This document shows positions 16,420 through 24,945 of a stretch of DNA of 58,798 bases, one piece after another. The notes below the pieces were generated by a model. The model made no database searches and had not been told where the DNA came from. It saw only the letters and a program-made list of their open reading frames with translations. The translations under genes were made by a program, and so were the position numbers. The stretch is from contig CAZIPL010000005.1 in NCBI GenBank assembly GCA_964541255.1, forward strand, positions 1 to 58,798, read 5' to 3'. The DNA is from CAYOSU01 sp964541255 (GTDB lineage Bacteria; Bacillota; Clostridia; Christensenellales; CAMQZB01). The first letter of the stretch is position 1. The number at the start of each line of letters is the position of its first letter.

Positions 16420-17999
16420 AATACTTCCACCGCCTTTCTTTCGATATCAAGTCCTCTTTCGAAGCGGTCGAGATACTCGTTAAATCCGTCCGTATAACCT
16501 TCGTCGGGAGAAACGGTAACCTTTTTCGCCGACGCGAACACCTCTTCGTCAAGATAATCGGGAAGATTTCTTCCGTTGCCGTTGACTGAATACTTCGCCA
16601 AGATAGCCATACCCCAAGGGCCGCCCTCGCCGGCTGTCTCCATAACGGTGATAGGCGTTTCGATAGCCGAAGCCAAAACCTTTGCGCCCTCGTCGCCCGT
16701 CTTGAAAAGTCCGCCGTGTCCGCAAATAGATGTTATTTCGACGTTTTCGTTTTTGAGTATCTTCATTCCGACTGCTAACGTCGCAACGGAAGAATATATA
16801 TTTGCTCTCAAAAGATTGGGAAGATTGAATTCCGCGTTCTCGCCCCTAACCAAGAGCGGTCTGCCGCTCGAAAAGCCCGTAACGCTTTCGCCCGAAAGAT
16901 AGTTATATACCGTAAGTCCTCCACACGCGTTGTCGGCATTCTTCGAAAGAGAGAAAATCATATCGTATACCTTGTTCATATCCGACGTGCCGCCCAAGCT
17001 TTCGGAAATCTCTTTGAAAAGGTTCGCGTATGCGTTTATTTCGTTGGTGCAGTTGTTGCAATGCACCATTGCGACGGGATAGCCGTCGGGAGTCGTTACT
17101 ATATCTATCTCTTTATAGCGATTCTTCAATGCCTTTTCGAGAACAATCATCGCAAATATGCTCGTTCCCGCAGATACGTTGCCCGTGCCTTTTCTTATGC
17201 TGTTTGTGGCAACCATACCCGTTCCCGCGTCTCCCTCGGGAGGACAGAACGGAACGCCGGGCAAAAGGTCTCCCTCTTCGTCGAGAAGCTTCACGCCTTT
17301 TTCAGTAAGGTATCCTGCGTTTTCGCCCGCAAGCTTGACTTTGGGCAAAACCTCTTCGGCACTTTTATTAAAGCCCTCTTTTTTCAAAAGCTCGTCGAAC
17401 TTATTAAGTCTTTCTTTGTCATAAGAAAGAGTTTCGTCGATGGGAAACATTCCGCTCGCTTCGCCAACTCCTACGACCTTTTCGCCAGTCAAAAGGAAAT
17501 GCACGTATCCCGCAAGAGTGTTTATCGACGAAATATCTTTAACGTGCGGCTCTTTTTTCAACACCGCTTGATATAAGTGCGCCGAAGACCATCTTTCGGG
17601 AATATTGAAGTCGAAGCTTTCGGAAAGCTTTTCCGCCGCCTCGGCAGTAATCGTATTTCTCCAAGTTCTGAACGGAACGAGAAGCTTTTCGTTTGCGTCA
17701 AAGGGCATATATCCGTGCATCATAGCGGAAATTCCCATTCCGCCAAGCTTTTTAAGGGTTACGCCGTATTTTTCTTTGACGTCTTTTTTAAGGCTCTTAT
17801 AGCACTCTTTGATGCCGTCGAGAACCTCCTCTTCCGAATACGTCCAAATGCCGTCAATAAAAGAATTTTCCCAAGTAAACGAACCTTGCGCGATAGGCTT
17901 GTTTTCGTCGTCTATCAAAACGCCCTTGATTCTCGTCGAGCCAAGCTCTATTCCGAGATACGTTTTTCCCTCGTTTATGAGGTCTTTTGCATTTGCCAT
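16416..17999 (-). CDS. araB: L-ribulokinase-type FGGY carbohydrate kinase
   Basis: FGGY kinase of 527 residues, predicted to phosphorylate L-ribulose with ATP. The N-terminal phosphate loop YLGIELGSTRIKGVLID, the region GMGISAMMHGYM, the ATP-site phrase GTGNVSAGTSIFAMIV, and the C-terminal GHGGLFKTG with GGPWGMA are all present. The divergence from E. coli AraB is considerable, so the assignment to ribulose rests on its position between GH51 and araD. SD GGAG (GAGGAGTG) directly follows the GH51 stop. Confidence 0.85.
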   Translation of the reverse strand: MANAKDLINEGKTYLGIELGSTRIKGVLIDDENKPIAQGSFTWENSFIDGIWTYSEEEVLDGIKECYKSLKKDVKEKYGVTLKKLGGMGISAMMHGYMPFDANEKLLVPFRTWRNTITAEAAEKLSESFDFNIPERWSSAHLYQAVLKKEPHVKDISSINTLAGYVHFLLTGEKVVGVGEASGMFPIDETLSYDKERLNKFDELLKKEGFNKSAEEVLPKVKLAGENAGYLTEKGVKLLDEEGDLLPGVPFCPPEGDAGTGMVATNSIRKGTGNVSAGTSIFAMIVLEKALKNRYKEIDIVTTPDGYPVAMVHCNNCTNEINAYANLFKEISESLGGTSDMNKVYDMIFSLSKNADNACGGLTVYNYLSGESVTGFSSGRPLLVRGENAEFNLPNLLRANIYSSVATLAVGMKILKNENVEITSICGHGGLFKTGDEGAKVLASAIETPITVMETAGEGGPWGMAILAKYSVNGNGRNLPDYLDEEVFASAKKVTVSPDEGYTDGFNEYLDRFERGLDIERKAVEVL

Positions 18000-18000
18000 A

Positions 18001-19956
18001 TCACTCCTCCTTTATCGTTATGATATATACCTTTCCGCTTTCTGCCGAAAGTGATATTTTGCCTGACAATTTTTTTCGTTCGACTCTTTCTTCGACTTCG
18101 ATTTTAGGTTCTCCGTAAAAGTCGAGATCGTTTCTTAGATCGCCCTCGCCGCCGATTGAGATAAGCTCGTATTCCTTTGCGTTAAGCGGCGTTTCGATTT
18201 CTATAAGTTCGTTTTTCTTCGACGCGTTGACAAGTTTCAAATAATATTCGTTTCCTCTTCTTGTCACGGAGAAATATACTTTTTTAGGAAGCTTTCCGAA
18301 GCTTTCGATATATTCGTTGCCCGTGTGCGTTCCGAAAAGTTTTTGAATCTTATAGTTTGCATTCTCTATATACGTCTTCGGATTGAAATCGATGAGGTTA
18401 TGCATCCACTGCAACGACGTTACGAGATTGAATAGCGGCGCATATGACGTCATTTCGACAACGTCTCCGTTTTTCTCGACGCCGAGCAAGAATACGCTTT
18501 CGGCAAGCGCCGTATTCCATTTGTTATAATCCTTTATCGTCGCGTTCTTCTTCAAAACGACGTTAGCTGCATACTCGCCGAAATATATCTTATTGTCGCC
18601 AAGCTGCTTCTTTGCCTTGTCGAAGTAATTATATCCATTAAAGAACCAGCCGGGGTTTCTGTATTTATGCTCGTCAACCAAAACTCCGCTATAGTTTTTC
18701 GCGACGTACTTTCTCATATCGGCGACCTTAAACTCAAGAAGTCCGAGCCCAGAGCAATGAACGCATTCGATGTTTTTATCTTTCTTCTCAATCGCTTCTT
18801 TGATTATTTTGAAACGATTACGATAATCGTCGCCGTAGTTTTCGTTGCCGACGCCTATCATTTTTAAGCCGAAAGGCTTTTCGTGCCCCATTTCGCAACG
18901 AAGATCCGCCCAATAGGACGTTCCCTTTTCGCCGTTTGCAAAATCGATAAGGTCAAGATAATTCGCAACGATATATTCGTCGAACTCTTTCGTTCCTACG
19001 GGAATATTTGGACATTCCTTTTCCTTTCTTTGCCAAGACCTAACTTGGCAATTAAGCCCCGCCGTAAGAATCGGAAGAGGAGCCGCGCCTATTTCTTCAC
19101 ACAAGCAGAAATACTCATAAAAGCCTATCTGGAAGCTTTGACTGTATCCGCCGTCAGAAAGCTTCTCGCTCCAAAGATTATAATTAGGAATTCTGTCTTC
19201 AAGTCTTCCGACCGTGTCTTTCCAATTATATTCGTTTTTAGGGATCGTTCCCTCGACAATACATCCGCCCGGGAAACGCATAAACGCGGGATGAAGCGCT
19301 CTTAACGACTCGACAAGGTCACGCCTAAACTTGCCGCCGCTCCACTTTTTATCGCCTTTCCCTAGATAATCTCCCAAGAGCGAAACAAGATCGAAGCAAA
19401 CCGTTCCACTTCCTTCGAAACGAACGGAAAGCTTGCCGTAACCGCTCTTTTTGCCTAAAAGTTCCTTTTCGGTTTTATTCCAGCTATCCGTCAAAGAAAG
19501 CTCGACTTCGTCGGTCAGAAGTTCGTTTTCGTCAGACAAAACCGAAACGTAAACCTTTCCGTCAAAGCCCTCGCTTTTTATGTATGCGGAAAATTCATAC
19601 TCATTCCCCGCGACTATATTCATGGCACATTTTTTCGCGTTTTCCTTGTTGCCGTTATATCCGAGGTTTTCCAGAACGCCCTTTCCGTCAACGGAAATTT
19701 TAGCATAACCCGTTTTCTCCGAAATGCCGTTTTATCTTGCCGACGAAAGCTCGATTCCCTCTTTTATCCAATATCTCAGCGGATCGCTAAAGTGCGACAA
19801 GTCGGTATTCATATAAACCCCGTCGAACGAATAGTTGTTCACCATATTAGCATTAAGACCGCCGTCTACGGCGAAGTTTATGTCCTCCAAGAAAACACCG
19901 TAAAGCCTGTCGGAAATCTTTTTTGCATTGTTTCCAAGCTTAACCGCACGCACCAT
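18001..19956 (-). pseudogene. alpha-L-arabinofuranosidase GH51 with an in-frame TAA (codon 75)
   Basis: Reading from ATG 19956 (AGGAGGGG upstream), the frame gives a normal GH51 beginning (LYGVFLEDINFAVDGGLNANM) until a TAA at 19732-19734, then continues in the same frame without loss of similarity (NGISEKTGYAKISVDG). A later ATG at 19623 opens a 540-residue frame with a CBM-like region and the GH51 catalytic domain: acid/base Glu in GNENYGDD near codon 370 and nucleophile Glu in FGEYAA near codon 460. Intact, the ~651-residue enzyme would release arabinose for araBDA. As read, only a fragment lacking the first TIM-barrel strand could be made. Nonsense mutation, sequencing error or readthrough are all possible. 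Confidence 0.85.
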
Positions 19957-19993
19957 ATTTTCCCCTCCTATTCATAAAAGAATCATTATAATC

Positions 19994-20022
19994 ATTATAT
20001 AATATTTTTTTTGCCGTGTATA
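19994..20022 (-). promoter_or_regulatory. candidate promoter of the arabinose operon
   Basis: Minus strand -35 TATACA (20017-20022), 17 bases, -10 TATAAT (19994-19999). The -35 overlaps a palindrome TATAGA-AA-TCTATA (20021-20034), a likely operator for the divergent regulator. Confidence 0.5.
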
Positions 20023-20034
20023 TAGAAATCTATA
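20021..20034. promoter_or_regulatory. palindromic operator candidate between GH51 and the PocR-AraC regulator
   Basis: Perfect 6+6 arms TATAGA/TCTATA with a two-base centre. It sits between the two divergent promoters, touching the -35 of the arabinose operon and ten bases before the -35 of the regulator. Regulator binding is inferred from position only. Confidence 0.4.
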
Positions 20035-20043
20035 CGAAAAGTA

Positions 20044-20072
20044 TTGATTTTGTACGCATTTGCGGTTATAAT
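20044..20072 (+). promoter_or_regulatory. promoter of the PocR-AraC regulator
   Basis: TTGATT (20044-20049), 17 bases, TATAAT (20067-20072). The expected start point coincides with the ATG at 20079, implying a leaderless mRNA. Confidence 0.75.
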
Positions 20073-20078
20073 CGATAT

Positions 20079-20930
20079 ATGAAATCAATTTTTGACCTCG
20101 ACAAATTAGACGAGCTTTTGAAAGATTACTATACCGTGACGGAAATAAGAATCACAGTCTTTGACGAAGACTTCAACGAGATTACGGCATATCCCAAAAG
20201 GCGTCCCGCTCTTTGCGAAAAAGCACGAAGCCTAAGCGAAATCAACGCAAAATGCCGCGAGTGCGACAAATATGCTTGCAAAATCGCCGCCAAAGGACAA
20301 ACGCCGTATATTTATAAGTGCCACTTGGGTCTTACGGAAATTATTTTGCCCCTTATCGTCAACAAGGAGGTTTTCGGGTATTTGTTTTTCGGCAACATTT
20401 TTTCTTTCGAAAATCTCGACGAGGGCGTTAAAGAGATTTATAAGAACATTTCAAAATACGGCTTTGCGGAAAAAGAGGTGTTTTCTCTTTGCGAAAAACT
20501 GCCCGTCAAATCAAACCAGTACATAAACGCCTCCGCAAACCTTTTGTCTGCGGTCGCGGCATATTTGTGTCTGCAAAAAATCGCCATGACGGCAAAAAGC
20601 GACTTAGGCGAAGCGATAACGGATTATATCAAATGCAACTTTTTGAGTAATATTTCTGCAGACGTTTTATGCGAAAGCTTCGGGATAGGAAGAACAAAGC
20701 TATATTCCATAATAAAAGAACGCACGGACTGCGGACTTGCAGAATACGTCAAACGGCTTAGGCTTTCAAAAGCGAAAGAGCTTTTGGAGCAAAACCCCGA
20801 TATGAAAATAAGCGAGGTTGCCGAAAAGTGCGGATTTATGGATTATAACTACTTCATAGCAAACTTTAGGTCAGCTTACGGCAGTTCACCGAAAAAATAT
20901 TCAAAGCTTTCATCGGATAAAAACAAATAG
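20079..20930 (+). CDS. PocR-domain AraC-family transcriptional regulator
   Basis: 283 residues. The N-terminal PocR sensory domain spans about 1-165, with Cys-rich phrases CRECDKYACKIA and YKCHLGLTEIILPL and VFGYLFFGN. The C-terminal AraC domain has two helix-turn-helix units (ADVLCESFGIGRTKLYSIIKE and ISEVAEKCGFMDYNYFIANF). Divergent from the arabinose operon, so it is probably its regulator; the ligand is unknown, arabinose being the first guess. No Shine-Dalgarno precedes the ATG at 20079, and the -10 box ends six bases upstream. A GTG at 20016 would lengthen the protein by 21 residues but has no ribosome site either. Confidence 0.88.
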   Translation: MKSIFDLDKLDELLKDYYTVTEIRITVFDEDFNEITAYPKRRPALCEKARSLSEINAKCRECDKYACKIAAKGQTPYIYKCHLGLTEIILPLIVNKEVFGYLFFGNIFSFENLDEGVKEIYKNISKYGFAEKEVFSLCEKLPVKSNQYINASANLLSAVAAYLCLQKIAMTAKSDLGEAITDYIKCNFLSNISADVLCESFGIGRTKLYSIIKERTDCGLAEYVKRLRLSKAKELLEQNPDMKISEVAEKCGFMDYNYFIANFRSAYGSSPKKYSKLSSDKNK

Positions 20931-20985
20931 ATTTAAGCTATCGGTCAAGTATAATCTTCTAAAAAAAGTATTATTCGAAACAAAA

Positions 20986-21020
20986 CAAAAAGGCTCTTTG
21001 CAAATTTGCAAAGAGTCTTT
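20986..21020. terminator. bidirectional terminator between regulator and ppx
   Basis: CTCTTTGCAAATTTGCAAAGAG palindrome flanked by A-rich sequence on the left and T-rich on the right, between two converging genes. Confidence 0.85.
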
Positions 21021-21031
21021 GTTCTTTATTC

Positions 21032-22546
21032 TTACAAAATATTGAGGTTCTTTTTGAATGCGCGTTTGAACTCGGGAAGCGCGTTCATTGCGTCTTTAAG
21101 CTCCATAGTCGCATCGCCCTCTACTTCCGGTTTCATAATAACGGAATCGCCCAAAACGTCGCAGTTAATGGACTTAACGAGTCCTCTTGCAGACTTATCG
21201 AGGCTTTCTGCCAAGCGAATGATTACGCCAAGCTTCTTGACGGCATCGAGGTCTTCGTCGGAAACGAGCTCTTTATAGCGAACCCAGTTTTGCATTTGAA
21301 CGTTTTCTTTGTGGTGGCAACCCGCGACGAACGCAGCCATAACGAGATCTCTGTGGTTTATGCCGTAAAGATTGGAGTTCAAAATAACATACGTCGAATG
21401 CTTCTGGTGGTCATAGAACTTAACTCTCATTCCGCTGTCGTGAAGAGCAGCCGCTACGCGCAAGATCTTTATGTAACTTCTCGGGAACTTATGAAGAACT
21501 CTGAGCTGCTTGAAAAGCTGCAACGAAAGGTTGATTACGTGCTCCGTATGGTTATAATCGAGCTGGTAGCCCTGAATGTACGTCATGAGAGAATGTCCCA
21601 AAACGTCCGAAATAGGCTTTTCGAGAGTCTGCGGGCAAACGTTATTGAAGAATATTCCCTCTCTAAGTCCTGCCGACGAAATAACGAACTCCTCGTTGTC
21701 GATATAATCGGAGAACGCTTTCATCGCCGCAAAAGCCGACGGGAGAATATCCGCTCTTCCGCTGCTCATACCCTTGATATTCATCTTTCTGTCAAGGTCG
21801 AGTCCGCGGATAAGCTCGTATATCGTTATGAAGTCGTGCTTCTGGATATGGTAATTATGAACCATATCAAGGGGATATCTTCTTACTTTCTGCGACATCT
21901 TCGCAAGGTTTCTGAACGAACCACCTACGCCTATAAGCTGAGTGTCGGGGTCGATGTTCTTGAGCCACGGAATATTTGCGAGCTGCTCCGTGAAGAATTC
22001 CTCTACCTTTTGAGTCTGCTCCTTGGGAGAAAGCCCGTCGATAGCAAACTTCTCGGTGAGCGATACGCTTCCGAACGGCAACGTTTCGTATGCAAGAATG
22101 TTTCTTCTGTTATAATATACTATTTTCGTGGAGCCGCCGCCGATTTCGAGAATAATTCCCTTAGGAATCTCCATCGAGTTGATTACTCCTTGATATACGT
22201 AAGCCGCCTCTTCCTGTGCCGAAAGGACGCGGAACATAAGCCCCGTAGACGAATACACTTCGTCTAAGAAACTCTTTTGATTTTTCGCACGACGAACAGC
22301 CGCCGTTGCTACGGCGACGATTTTATTTACACCTTCGGCATCGCAAAGCTGCTTGAACATTTTAAGCGTTCTTATCGTATGCTGAATTCTCTGCGGCTTC
22401 AAAAAGCCGTCTCTTTCCATGTCTTGACCTAATCTTACCGCCTCTTTCCATTCGTCGGAAATAAAGAAATATCCGCCCTCCAAGACGTTAGCTATAACTA
22501 GCCTTGCGGAATTCGATCCTAAGTCGATTACTGCGATTTTTTCCAA
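21032..22546 (-). CDS. ppx: exopolyphosphatase / guanosine pentaphosphate phosphatase
   Basis: Removes terminal phosphate from polyphosphate or pppGpp. 504 residues. The N-terminal actin-like ATPase fold shows VIDLGSNSARLVI, AVATAAVRRAKN and ILEIGGGSTKI. The C-terminal half carries an HD-type region (HTEHVINLSLQLF, AALHDSGMRV, HHKEN) as in the long Ppx/GppA forms. The start is TTG at 22546 with GAGGAT about ten bases upstream; no better ATG fits the family start. Monocistronic, ending at a shared terminator. Confidence 0.93.
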   Translation of the reverse strand: MEKIAVIDLGSNSARLVIANVLEGGYFFISDEWKEAVRLGQDMERDGFLKPQRIQHTIRTLKMFKQLCDAEGVNKIVAVATAAVRRAKNQKSFLDEVYSSTGLMFRVLSAQEEAAYVYQGVINSMEIPKGIILEIGGGSTKIVYYNRRNILAYETLPFGSVSLTEKFAIDGLSPKEQTQKVEEFFTEQLANIPWLKNIDPDTQLIGVGGSFRNLAKMSQKVRRYPLDMVHNYHIQKHDFITIYELIRGLDLDRKMNIKGMSSGRADILPSAFAAMKAFSDYIDNEEFVISSAGLREGIFFNNVCPQTLEKPISDVLGHSLMTYIQGYQLDYNHTEHVINLSLQLFKQLRVLHKFPRSYIKILRVAAALHDSGMRVKFYDHQKHSTYVILNSNLYGINHRDLVMAAFVAGCHHKENVQMQNWVRYKELVSDEDLDAVKKLGVIIRLAESLDKSARGLVKSINCDVLGDSVIMKPEVEGDATMELKDAMNALPEFKRAFKKNLNIL

Positions 22547-22928
22547 AATTATCTATCCTCACTAAAAAAATTTATGTCTCTGAAAATTGATATTGTACCT
22601 TAGTCTACCATATTGTATCACACATTTTTCGGTTTGTATAGACCCAAAATGAAATTTTTTGTCCGTTTTCCCCTTTTTTTTGAAAAATTTTTCGCATTCC
22701 AACTTACCCTTACGACACTTTTTCGATAAAAAGTATCATTTTGTTTTCTTTTGTGAAAAATGTATCCACCGCGCATTAGAAAAGTGTTTTCACCGAAAAA
22801 CATAATCTATAATAGTTTTCATACACGTACTCTCTTTATATCCCAACGGCTTTCACGAATACGAAATATACATTCTTTAAGATCTTGCCTTTAATCTTGA
22901 ATCAAGCTTTTATTAAAAAATCCGCGAC
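22547..22928. other. AT-rich intergenic region
   Basis: No gene seen. Contains a small hairpin ACTTTTT-CGAT-AAAAAGT (22717-22734) and, at its right end, the terminator of the TauE/SafE pair. The ppx promoter must lie here but no clear hexamers stand out. Confidence 0.5.
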
Positions 22929-22942
22929 TTAATTATCGCGGA
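22912..22942 (-). terminator. terminator of the TauE/SafE gene pair
   Basis: Minus strand TCCGCGA/TCGCGGA with an eight-base loop followed by TTTTTTAA. The stem includes the last codons and stop of the second gene. Confidence 0.9.
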
Positions 22943-23321
22943 CGGAATCTTTACTCTTTTCGACTTTTCCTTTGACGACTTTTGTTATCTCGCAAACTAT
23001 TTGAAAAATACCGAGCAATATCAAGAATATCCCGAACGACGTCGAAAGAACGCTTTGCGAAAGCTTTGCCGAAAAAAGCGAAGACAAAATCGACGTAACG
23101 ACGGCGGGAATCACGACGTATAACACCAAGCGCCAATCTATCATTTTGTTTTTCGCGTGCATTACAACCGTTACGATTGCCATCGGAACGAAAGATATGA
23201 GATTTATCCCTTGCGCTTCATGCTGAAATACCGTCAACAAAATGGTCAGAATCGGAATGAGAAGCGTTCCGCCGCCCATACCCATTCCTCCGAGTATTCC
23301 GCCGACAAAGCCAGCCGCCAC
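22929..23321 (-). CDS. TauE/SafE (TSUP) family half-size permease, second partner
   Basis: About 130 residues from GTG 23321, with four hydrophobic segments. It starts with the TSUP half-repeat signature GGILGGMGMGGGTLLIPIL and continues QGINLISFVPMAIVTVVMHAKN. The family usually has ~250 residues with two such halves; here each half is a separate gene. The GTG start leaves the first helix slightly short. The same frame extends seven codons upstream (through GAT TTC TGG CTT TTT) to a GTA that shares bases with the stop of the first partner, so the true start or a -1 shift is uncertain. Likely exports sulfur-containing organic anions or similar, as inferred from family. Confidence 0.8.
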   Translation of the reverse strand: MAAGFVGGILGGMGMGGGTLLIPILTILLTVFQHEAQGINLISFVPMAIVTVVMHAKNKMIDWRLVLYVVIPAVVTSILSSLFSAKLSQSVLSTSFGIFLILLGIFQIVCEITKVVKGKVEKSKDSVRDN

Positions 23322-23335
23322 AAAAAGCCAGAAAT

Positions 23336-23707
23336 CTACCCCAAAATCAACCTCACCCCCGCAAGAATCATAATCACCGCAAACACCGTCATAACCGCTC
23401 CGTTTTTCATTTTCGGAAGAACGTATGCGCCTATTATACCGCCCAAAAGAACGCCGATAGTTGACGGCACGAGCTTTTTATAGGATATATCGAAGCTCAA
23501 TAAATATATTATCGCAGAAGCTATCGTTACCGGCAAAATAATTGCTATCGCCGTAGCGTGCGCTTTTTTCGGTTCGAGCGAAGCAAAATATATCAAAAAC
23601 GGCACGACAATCATTCCGCCTCCGCCGCCGAACAAACCGTTCGCAAGCCCGGTAATCGCGCCGCCAATCATCAATATCCAAGGATTGCACTTTTTCCCTT
23701 TCTCCAT
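23336..23707 (-). CDS. TauE/SafE (TSUP) family half-size permease, first partner
   Basis: 123 residues with about four membrane helices. It carries the half-repeat signature GLANGLFGGGGGMIVVPFL and KKAHATAIAIILPVT. Together with the following gene it makes one full-length TSUP. Tandem half-size TSUP genes are, as I recall, common in Clostridia, so this is probably a natural heterodimer rather than a broken gene. No clear Shine-Dalgarno precedes the ATG at 23707. Its TAG stop overlaps the open frame of the next gene in the -1 register. Confidence 0.82.
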   Translation of the reverse strand: MEKGKKCNPWILMIGGAITGLANGLFGGGGGMIVVPFLIYFASLEPKKAHATAIAIILPVTIASAIIYLLSFDISYKKLVPSTIGVLLGGIIGAYVLPKMKNGAVMTVFAVIMILAGVRLILG

Positions 23708-24150
23708 AAAATATATCTTGCGCTAAGTTGCCATAAAAAATACCGACGAGGTTTTATAAATATCGCAAAGTAAATGAATATACAAGTATTCTTTTAGCAA
23801 AACAACAAGCTATATCGACTCAATCGCAGACTTTAAACGTGTAGCGTATATGGAAGCCTCTCAACTACGCTTCGTTCGGCTTCCATATGTGCAATCATGT
23901 AAACCGATTGTGTATACCATGTCATTGCACAAGTTGTTAACAATCTTACTCTTGACATTGTACCTCACCCTACGAGTTTGAAATACTTCGGCGTATTCGT
24001 GCCTTGCAAATAAAACAAAAACTTCTTGTGTTATATCCGACAATCCACAAACATAAAAAACGCGTAAAATTTCTTACGCGTTTTTCTTTATGAAGGTATA
24101 TGATAAAAGTAGTGTGTTACAAAAAAAATGAAAGTATTCTTTCTCTTTTA
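23708..24150. other. intergenic region with inverted repeats
   Basis: No gene seen. An inverted repeat ATATGGAAGCC (23848-23858) / GGCTTCCATAT (23878-23888) encloses a 19-base loop. A strong terminator for the downstream ABC operon follows at 24055-24085. Confidence 0.6.
24055..24085 (-). terminator. terminator of the ABC importer operon
   Basis: AAAAAACGCGTAA / TTACGCGTTTTT hairpin with a six-base loop; T-run on both strands. It lies 66 bases beyond the ATPase gene's stop. Confidence 0.85.
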
Positions 24151-24945
24151 TTAACCGAGCATAACCTTGTCGGAATTGACAAGCTCTTTTGCCGTGTCGC
24201 TGAACTTATTGAGAAGATCCTTGACTGTAAGTTTGGCTTTTTCTTCGCCCGAAACGTCGTAAATAATCTTTCCGCCTTGCATAAGAATAAGTCTGTTGCC
24301 GTATGCGATTGCGTTCGCCATATTGTGCGTTATCATAAGCGTAGTAAGATTATTTTCCTTGACGAGCTTTTCCGTCAGCGACATAACTTTCAAAGACGTT
24401 TTCGGATCAAGCGCGGCGGTGTGTTCGTCTAATAGCAATACTTTCGGCTTTTGAAGCGTCGCCATGATAAGAGTCAACGCCTGTCTTTGTCCGCCCGACA
24501 AAAGTCCGACTTTCGACGTAAGTCTGTCTTCAAGCCCCAAATCGAAGCCTTCTAAAAGTTTTTTATATTCTTCTCTTTCCGCCTTCGTAATGCCCCAGCT
24601 AAGTCCGCGTTTTTTACCGCGACGCTTTGCCAAGGCGAGGTTTTCGTCTATCTGCATATTCGCCGCCGTTCCCATAATCGGATCTTGGAAAACTCTTCCC
24701 AAAAATCTTGCGCGTTTATGCTCGCTCATCGTCGTTACGTCAACATCGTCGAGTGTAATCTTTCCTTCGTCCGGAAGAAGCGAACCGCTTATGATGTTCA
24801 TCAATGTGGACTTACCCGCACCGTTACCGCCTATTACGCTTACGAAATCGCCGTCGTTGATTTTGAACTCCGAAATATCGAGAGCGACCTTTTCGTTCGA
24901 AGTGCCTTTATGGAAGGTCTTTTTTATTCCTTTAAGTTCAAGCAT
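24151..24945 (-). CDS. ABC transporter ATP-binding protein (TrpZ-like)
   Basis: 264 residues. Walker A GGNGAGKST near 39-47, Q-loop VFQDPIMGT, signature LLSGGQRQA near 147-155, Walker B VLLLDEHTAALDP near 169-181, and switch His in MITHNMA. Cytoplasmic motor for the permease whose gene end it overlaps by eight bases. SD AAAGGAGAG. Operon order is binding protein, permease, ATPase, as in Firmicutes TrpXYZ-type systems. Confidence 0.92.
   Translation of the reverse strand: MLELKGIKKTFHKGTSNEKVALDISEFKINDGDFVSVIGGNGAGKSTLMNIISGSLLPDEGKITLDDVDVTTMSEHKRARFLGRVFQDPIMGTAANMQIDENLALAKRRGKKRGLSWGITKAEREEYKKLLEGFDLGLEDRLTSKVGLLSGGQRQALTLIMATLQKPKVLLLDEHTAALDPKTSLKVMSLTEKLVKENNLTTLMITHNMANAIAYGNRLILMQGGKIIYDVSGEEKAKLTVKDLLNKFSDTAKELVNSDKVMLG

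Noticed and set aside
18001..19956. Selenocysteine or pyrrolysine recoding of the interrupting codon in the GH51 gene
   Set aside because: The codon is TAA, not TGA or TAG, and no suitable downstream stem-loop is evident.
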